Assembly: GCA_026770585.1 (NCBI GenBank)
Contig: MU646731.1
Span: 56,813 to 73,966 of the forward strand
Reading direction: 5' to 3'
Origin: Baffinella frigidus
Taxonomy: Eukaryota > Cryptophyceae > Cryptomonadales > Baffinellaceae
Length of the DNA: 17,154 nucleotides
Part shown: one piece after another, positions 12,845 to 17,154 of the stretch
Numbering within the stretch: the stretch's first letter is position 1
Layout of the letters: each line of letters starts with the position of its first letter
Program-made: the position numbers and the translations under genes
The notes under the pieces: model-generated
The model's input: only the letters and a program-made list of their open reading frames with translations
Database searches by the model: none
What the model was told of the DNA's origin: nothing

Positions 12845-15800
12845 CTGCAAAAGGATTACAGGGGTTATAGGGGTACCTCGCTCATAAGAAACCGCCTCCT
12901 CCTAGGACCCTGGATTAGGGCTGTGCCTAGCTAGGGCCCTGTGGCGCCCTGACAAAGGATTGGCACGGTCACTGGCAGTGTTTGCGAAACAAATCGCAAA
13001 GAAAGAGAGACGCGGCGCCACAATCGGTTTCAGGATCCAGGGTTAGGGTTTGCAATTTAGGGCATAGGGTCCAGGCAGTGACGCTGAGAGGGGCATGTTA
13101 CAGAGCACGAACGTGCCTCCGCGGCAAGCGCCCTGACAAAGGAGTGGCACGGTCACTGGCAGTGTTTGCGATTGGTGTTGGATGCAACCAAACTAGGCGT
13201 AGGCCTAGTGTGGCTTTATAAAAAAAGAGTGGTAATTGTGTGGCTGCGTGCCGCGCGTGCGCCCAGAAATTCGGCAGCGGTTGACTCCGTGTCGACTTTC
13301 TGAACTTTGCAACACTCGCCAGCACGCTTCAAGGAGTACAGGGCTACCTCGTTGGTGAGAAACCGCAACCCCCGTAGGACCACCACAGGGCCCGAGTCAT
13401 AGCCCTATCGTAGGGTCCTAGGGGGGGGCGTTTTCTAATGAGCGAGGTACCCCTGTACTTGACAAGGCGCGTATGACCCTAGGCGCGCATCAGGGGCTGG
13501 TAAGGGTTTATGGTTTAGGGTTGAAGGCAAGGGTTTAGAGGTTTGGGGTCAGGGTTCAGGGATCAGGGTGTAGGGTTGAGGGTTTGCGCTTACTCGTCAC
13601 GGATCTTCATCTGCTCGAGGATGACGTCGTCGCCCAGAAAGTGCGTCGCAATCAGCGTCTGCTGCACCCTGCGTTTGGGGTTTCGGGTTTGTTGTTAAAT
13701 GTTGATTGTTTGGAGGTTGGGGTTTGGGGTTTGGGGTTTGGGGTTTGGGGTTTGGGGTGTGGGGTTTAGGGTTAGAGATTTGTGGGAACGCCGGGGACAC
13801 CACCTACTATGTGTCCGTCAACAACATTGTTGGGTGCCTCGATTGTAAGGCAACGCTGCACCCTGCGTTTCCCCGGAACAACCACCAACACCGTTTGCCC
13901 ATCACGTACAGGGGTGTCTCGAACGATGCCCCCTGAGGCCAACGGGCACCGTTTGCTCATCAAACACCAAGGCTTCTCGAGAAAGACCAGGACCGCCACG
14001 TCGTACACGCTTACGGTAGGCCTATGCCTATCAGCCTACGACCACCCTACCTTCGGCGAGTGACCGCAATTTCAAGAAACCCACGCGGGAAAGGCGGGAG
14101 GGGGGCAGGGCTCGTCTGGCTCTTAAGACTTTTGGATCACTCCTCCCAGGTTTGAGAGTAATCGATAACACGAAGCCGAAGAAAGAAGAAGAAGAAGAAG
14201 AAGAAGAAGAAGAAGAAAGATGATTGGACAGGGGGGCTCACTTCTGTGGCAGCTCGTCACACGTGTCGCCAAACTGTCACCATCCGCCCTCCGGATTGCG
14301 CCCAATTTCAAGTGGCGCGGGGCGGGAGGGGGGCAGCGGGGCGCACTTCTGTGGCAGCTCGTTGCGCGTGTCGCCAAACTGCCACCACTCGCCCTCCACC
14401 TTGCGCCCGTCTGGGTAGCTGCGCACCCCCAGCGTTAAAAAGGCTTTCAGTCTTGAGAACCTTTCCTGAGTCAATTGCACCGGTGCATCCGTTACTTTCG
14501 CCGATATCATATCTAGCTCTGTCTCCGTTTTTGGGGGGTTACCGATTTGGTGAGAATTGGGCTCTTTTCCGCTGCAAAGTTGACGGATGTAGAGTGGGTG
14601 AGAGAGAGAGAGAGCGAGAGAGCGAGAGAGGGAGGAAGTTGCAGCAGAAGCACGAGTGAACGTGAGAGAACGAGGGAGCGAAGGAGAGAGGAAGAGAGGG
14701 AAAGAGGGATTCCGGGAGGGGGGGGGAAGGGGGAGAGAGAGAGAGAACGAGGGAACAAGGGAGAGAGGAAGGGAGGGAAAGAGGGATGACGGGAGGAGCA
14801 GGGGGGGGGGGAGAGAGAGACCGAGGGAGAGAGTTGCAACACAAGCATGGGAGTAAGACACGAGTGGACGCCCCTCCCAGCGCGCTTCCTGGCCCTGGAG
14901 GAGGGAAGGAGGGCACGAGGGCGGGAGGGCGGGAGGGCGGGAGGGTGGGAGGGCGGGAGGGATAGCGGAGATGGACTGAGAGAGATCGAGCGCGAACGAG
15001 GGAGGGCGGTGAGGAGGGAGTTGCACTCGAAGCTAGGGTTTCAGGTTTTGGGTTTAAGGTTCCGTGTTTCGGGTTTAGGGTTTAGGTGTACTCGCCAGTG
15101 AACGCCCCTCCGGGAAGCGCGCGCTTCCCGGCTTTGAAGCCCCCCTCCCACGACCCGCCGTTTGAGAAAAGGCACCCAGAGCTAAACGCTTCCATACCCA
15201 GTTTAGGGCGCAGGATGCAAGGGGAGGAACGCACCAGTGAACACCCCGCCCGGCGCGCTTCCCGGCCTTGAAGCCTCCCTCGAACGAGCCGCCGTTAGAG
15301 AAGGTGAGCTTCCCGCCCCCCTCCCGCATCCCCTGCCACACAGTACCACCGCACGTCACGTTTCAGCACCACCATCGGCACCCTCATAGCCTAACGTCCT
15401 CAAAACCTGAAAACCGGGTAGTTAAGCCTACGGTGTTGCCTACAGTAGGCCGTAGGGGCCTAGGGGCGAAACTTTAGGTCCTGGGAGCCCCACGGCCTAT
15501 CGTAGGCAATACTGTAGGCCGAACTACCCGGTTTTCAGGACGTTACCCTTTTAAACCTCTGGCGTTGTCTCATTCGTACCAGTGGCCGACAGATGCGAAA
15601 ACCGCTCTACTCGAGAGAGTGGGTCGTGAGAGAGGCGCGAGCGAGTCAAGGCGTCCCTGACCACCAGCCCTCCGAGACGGACCAAATCGAGGCTGGAGAA
15701 TGCGCCGATTCCTCGGGCGGCACCTTTGAAAACGAATGTGCCGCCCGAGAAAATGGCTCCAAACAATCGTCGATTTGGTCCGCCTCGCAGGGCTGGTGGG

Positions 15801-16925
15801 AGCGTGCTGCCTCGCGGAGTGGCCGCGAAGCGCCCGCTTTTGGGAAGCCTAGCTCTGTCCCAGTAAATTTGGGCTCGCCATAAATTCACCCCCCCCCCGA
15901 AATCTCACATGTGAATTGCTTGGGGGGGGGGGGGGCAAAATTCACATGTGAAATTTCGGGGGGGGGGGGGTTATGGCGAGCTCAAATCTAAGTGGGAGAG
16001 AGCTAGAAAGCGGGTGTGCAGCGGGCACCCGGGAGAGGGAGAGGGAGGCATCACCGGGTTCACCAATGGGGTTCAAATGGGCCGGTATTTTAAAACTGGC
16101 GCTCTTTTACAAGTGGACCGCTGTGTAGTAACTTTCACACAAAGAATCGCGTGTGGTCACGTTACTGCCGGATATCCGCGAGTAACGTGACCAAGCCCGC
16201 CCGTGACTGGTACGAAGGTTTACAACCCCAGATATAAAATACTCCGCCTTCCAGCCTCGAGTGGGGCAAACACGCGTCATCAGCGGGTTAACCAATGGGG
16301 TTCGAATGGGCCAACCGCTCGTCCTCACTTGCGCCCACCTACTGCACGGGCGCGTGGTCCTAGGAATGGGGGGCGGGGCACCTAGCGAACCCTACACCCT
16401 GAACCCTGAACCCTCAATTGGGGCTCCAGTTTCCAGAAAAACGTTTTCCGTGCTGCGTGGTGCATCCACGCCAACAGGGGGAGTTCCCGGATTTGGTTCC
16501 CTGATGTTGCAAACCAGGGAGCCGTGAAACGCTGCAGAGGCCTCAGGTGGGAGAGCTGCCACACGGTGGGCTACGAAGGTTCCGTTGGGGCTGGAATTCA
16601 GGGTGTTACGTGACCAAATTGCACCAGAAAATCCTTAAAGTTAATTACATCACGGCAAGTTGACTTTTGATGAAAGGTTTGTAGTCCACTGTGTGGGTGG
16701 GTGTAACTGTCGAACCGTGTCACCCCTCTTCAGATCCACCTACACCTAGTGTTAGAGGGGTTCAGGGCTGAGTTTTTGAGTGTTTTGCGGGGTTCAGGGT
16801 TGAGTGTTCAGAGGTCAGGGTTCAGGGTTCAGGGTTGATGGTGTAAGGTGCACCTCGTGGAAGTCGCCCACGTAGAGCTCCGACTTGTCCTTTTTCGTGA
16901 AGTTGCCCCGCCCGTGGTACACCCC
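12688..16925 (-). CDS. MORN-repeat protein gene, 3' portion, five exons
   Basis: Exons on minus: 16854-16925, 15235-15332, 14347-14418, 13594-13668 and 12688-12844. Phases agree at every junction (0/0, 2/1, 2/1, 2/1). They give 157 residues and a stop; the 5' part lies outside the window. The first three exons form consecutive MORN units: YHGRGNFTKKDKSELYVGDF, HEGMREGGGKLTFSNGGSFE, GGFKAGKRAGRGVHCYPDGR, KVEGEWWQFGDT. MORN units are beta-hairpins used in membrane or cytoskeleton tethering and in some lipid kinases. After them come a segment QQTLIATHFLGDDVILEQMK, an Ala/Glu-rich helix ALAAEALEQQAASEEAAR and a basic Gly/Lys tail FGWGKGKSKGGG. I cannot name the subfamily. Introns hold element copies and decayed exon edges. 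Confidence 0.75.
12868..12945. mobile_element. CAGGGGTACCTCGCTCATAAG MITE, copy 5, truncated right end
   Basis: Left TAGGGGTACCTCGCTCATAA is intact. After GGGCCCTGTGG it stops at CGCCCTGACAAAGG, which is duplicated acceptor-side sequence of the MORN gene. Confidence 0.65.
12940..13170 (-). repeat. duplicated acceptor-side fragments of the last MORN-gene exon
   Basis: GCGCCCTGACAAAGGANTGG, CACGGTCACTGGCAGTGTTT is present at 12944-12987 and 13130-13170. The second copy is preceded by CCTCCGCGGCAAG, matching the real exon start at 12825-12844. On minus it reads CTTTGTCAG then GGCGCTTGCCGCGGAGGCAC. Confidence 0.6.
13171..13336. other. no gene seen
   Basis: Intron of the MORN gene. A TATAAA occurs at 13216-13221 and a minus-strand open stretch (MLASVAKFRKSTRSQ) without partner exons. 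Nothing is supported. Confidence 0.3.
13339..13455. mobile_element. CAGGGGTACCTCGCTCATAAG MITE, copy 6, TA flanks
   Basis: Left CAGGGCTACCTCGTTGGTGA (diverged), right AATGAGCGAGGTACCCCTG, TA at 13337-13338 and 13456-13457. Confidence 0.75.
13500..13770. repeat. telomere-like tracts on both sides of a MORN-gene exon
   Basis: TTTAGGG/TGTAGGG variants at 13505-13585 run to within 8 bp of the donor at 13593. (GGGTTTG)n at 13674-13768 begins 6 bp from the acceptor at 13669-13670. Confidence 0.75.
13594..13668 (-). CDS. MORN gene, fourth visible exon
   Basis: A 75-bp exon, acceptor AAACGCAG, donor GTAAGC: VQQTLIATHFLGDDVILEQM then KIRD. If the donor were ignored the frame would stop one codon later at TAA. 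The phase match with the next exon favours splicing. Confidence 0.6.
13780..14220. other. MORN-gene intron with small duplications and a GAA microsatellite
   Basis: 13846-13866 copies the acceptor side of the exon at 13594-13668 (AAACGCAG then GGTGCAGC on minus). CACCGTTTGCYCATCA is present at 13889 and 13950. 13909-13925 resembles the left end of the CAGGGGTACCTCG family. (GAA)n runs 14184-14218. Confidence 0.5.
14228..14318 (-). pseudogene. relic of the MORN exon at 14347-14418
   Basis: On minus it reads GRNPEGGW, stop, QFGDTCDELPQ and GTGAGC. It is a tandem copy ~117 bp away that kept the donor and lost the acceptor and frame. Confidence 0.6.
14347..14418 (-). CDS. MORN gene, third visible exon
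   Basis: A 72-bp exon, acceptor GGTGCGCAG, donor GTGCGC: YPDGRKVEGEWWQFGDTRNE then LPQ. A copy at 14228-14318 has QFGDTCDELPQ and a GTGAGC donor but an in-frame stop and no acceptor. Confidence 0.7.
14598..14965. repeat. purine-rich GAGA/GGAGGG tract
   Basis: Imperfect GAGAGAGA, GGAAGAGAGGGAAAG and GGGCGGGAGG units. Fragments GTGNACG...GGAAGCGCGC within it are MORN exon relics. Long frames on both strands are simple-sequence artefacts. Confidence 0.7.
14855..15170 (-). pseudogene. two relics of the MORN exon at 15235-15332
   Basis: 15094-15170 reads FSNGGSWEGGFKAGKRA then GGAFTGEYT and a stop; 14855-14905 reads RKRAGRGVHSC. Both copy the 3' part of the exon and lie on its downstream side. 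A TTTAGGG tract (15035-15087) lies between them. Confidence 0.6.
15235..15332 (-). CDS. MORN gene, second visible exon
   Basis: A 98-bp exon, acceptor TGTGGCAG, strong donor GTGCGT after GTTCACTG. It encodes GMREGGGKLTFSNGGSFEGG, FKAGKRAGRGVH and two bases that combine with the next exon to give Cys before YPDG. Decayed copies of its last part lie at 15094-15170 and 14855-14905. Confidence 0.7.
15392..15545. mobile_element. palindromic MITE-like element, CCTGAAAA-GGGTAGTTA family, copy 2
   Basis: Left TAACGTCCTCAAAACCTGAA then AACCGGGTAGTTAAGCC, right GGCCGAACTACCCGGTTTTC then AGGACGTTA. Inner ACGGTGTTGCCTACAGTAGG pairs with CCTATCGTAGGCAATACTGT. Confidence 0.75.
15661..15799. mobile_element. 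palindromic MITE-like element, CCACCAGCCCTCC family, copy 3
   Basis: Left CCACCAGCCCTCCGAGACGG then ACCAAATCGA, right TCGATTTGGTCC then GCCTCGCAGGGCTGGTGG. The core CTCGGGCGGCACCTTTGAAA pairs with a CGAATGTGCCGCCCGAG partner. Confidence 0.8.
15850..16005. mobile_element. palindromic element with long C-run and G-run arms
   Basis: Left TAGCTCTGTCCCAGTAAATT, GGGCTCGCCATAA, C-run, GAAATCTCACATGTGAATT. Right AAATTCACATGTGAAATTTC, G-run, TTATGGCGAGCTCAAATCT, AAGTGGGAGAGAGCTA. Homopolymers may be length-unstable. Confidence 0.65.
16040..16330. repeat. direct repeat pair plus GGTCACGTTACT palindrome
   Basis: GGGTTCACCAATGGGGTTCA, AATGGGCC at 16056-16083 recurs as GGGTTAACCAATGGGGTTCG, AATGGGCC at 16284-16311. 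Between them 16155-16192 is GGTCACGTTACT, 14-nt loop, AGTAACGTGACC. It lies within a MORN-gene intron. Confidence 0.55.
16389..16412. repeat. short telomere-like tract
   Basis: CCCTACACCCTGAACCCTGAACCC. Confidence 0.6.
16601..16687 (-). repeat. dispersed repeat, second copy (partner at 1230-1320)
   Basis: On minus it begins GGACTACAAACCTTTCATCA, AAAGTCAACTT and ends TTTGGTCACGTAACACCC. The middle differs from the partner. Confidence 0.6.
16750..16850. repeat. degenerate telomere-like tract (GGTTCAGGGTTGA variants)
   Basis: Units of GGGTTCAGGGTTGAGTGTT. It ends 3 bp from the MORN-gene donor at 16852-16853. Confidence 0.65.
16854..16925 (-). CDS. MORN gene, first visible exon
   Basis: A 72-bp, 24-codon exon with acceptor CGGGCAG and donor GTGCAC, phase 0 at both ends: GVYHGRGNFTKKDKSELYVG then DFHE, one MORN unit long. 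The donor is followed at once by telomere-like CCATCAACCCTGAACCC. Confidence 0.7.
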
Positions 16926-16955
16926 CTGCCCGTGGCGGGCCCGCGCAACCTTAGG

Positions 16956-17122
16956 GATCTAATCCCGCCGAGTATGCATCATGAATACGATGTCGGTGTA
17001 TCCCAAGGGTAGAAATAACATGGTTGTCTATCTAGACTTCATTTAGAGCCTCGAGATACACCAAAATCGGATCGCAGATGCCCGAAATCGTATTCATAAT
17101 GAATACCCGGCGGGATTAGATC
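16956..17122. mobile_element. palindromic MITE-like element, ATCCCGGCGAGTATT family, copy 2
   Basis: Left GATCTAATCCCGCCGAGTAT, GCATCATGAATACGAT; right ATCGTATTCATAATGAATAC, CCGGCGGGATTAGATC. It is related to 1053-1204 by ends and arm motif but has a different centre (GGTGTATC/GATACACC). Confidence 0.7.
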
Positions 17123-17154
17123 AGGGGGAGGTTCCGGAGGGGTGGGGGGGTTGG

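Noticed and set aside
14277-15026. Long minus frame rich in SLSLPPSLP and plus frames rich in ERERERG
   Set aside because: It is a purine/pyrimidine simple-sequence tract. Only the small QFGDTRNELPQ part is real exon.
16261-16400. Plus-strand LVLTCAHLLHGRVV as a serine-protease His motif
   Set aside because: No Asp or Ser motifs, no neighbouring exons, and it lies in a MORN-gene intron beside a direct repeat. Probably chance.

Overview
The window reads as nuclear DNA of a eukaryote, most likely a unicellular alga or related protist. There are no bacterial-style operons or Shine-Dalgarno sites. The genes I could reconstruct are split by GT-AG introns, two of them are eukaryote-specific (an OST4-like oligosaccharyltransferase subunit and a PSMG4-like proteasome assembly chaperone), and the space between exons is filled with telomere-like minisatellites (TTTAGGG, TTTGGGG and TGTAGGG variants) and many short palindromic MITE-like elements. 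Two genes begin with signal-peptide-like leaders, one followed by an LRGG-type motif. From memory that combination suits an alga with a secondary plastid (a cryptophyte is my weak first guess), but nothing here proves the lineage.

Layout. About 0.4-5.5 kb is a minus-strand gene of unknown function. It has a signal-peptide first exon (5072-5497) and downstream exons at 4362-4447, 2680-2752, 2309-2377, 1441-1521 and 452-569 whose intron phases are mutually compatible. They encode a hydrophobic segment followed by a long acidic helix. About 5.6-6.8 kb is a cluster of palindromic elements, one interrupted by another. About 6.8-9.25 kb holds exons of a second unknown minus-strand gene plus two 150-bp palindromes. 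About 10.0-12.1 kb is the densest part: a secreted-type unknown gene on minus (9994-10632), then across a 76-bp gap and divergent on plus, a 37-codon OST4-like gene followed 18 nt later, in the same reading frame, by a three-exon PSMG4-like gene (10841-12125). About 12.7-16.9 kb is the 3' part of a minus-strand MORN-repeat gene with five exons recovered; its 5' end lies beyond the window.

Main patterns. (1) Introns contain degraded copies of the edges of neighbouring exons. Copies on the downstream side carry the exon end plus 5' splice site. Copies on the upstream side carry the 3' splice site plus exon start. This suggests introns grow by tandem duplication of units that cross splice junctions. 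(2) Telomere-like repeats often begin within about 10 nt of a 5' splice site. (3) At least ten palindromic element families occur. Three with different ends share one internal vocabulary (CCTAGG and CTACNGTAGG), and three families can be given target-site duplications from the sequence alone. All gene models were assembled by eye from splice sites, phase and family resemblance; transcript data would settle them. Nearly all long open frames here, such as those with GLGFGVW or TLHPTPY repeats, are translations of simple repeats and are not genes.
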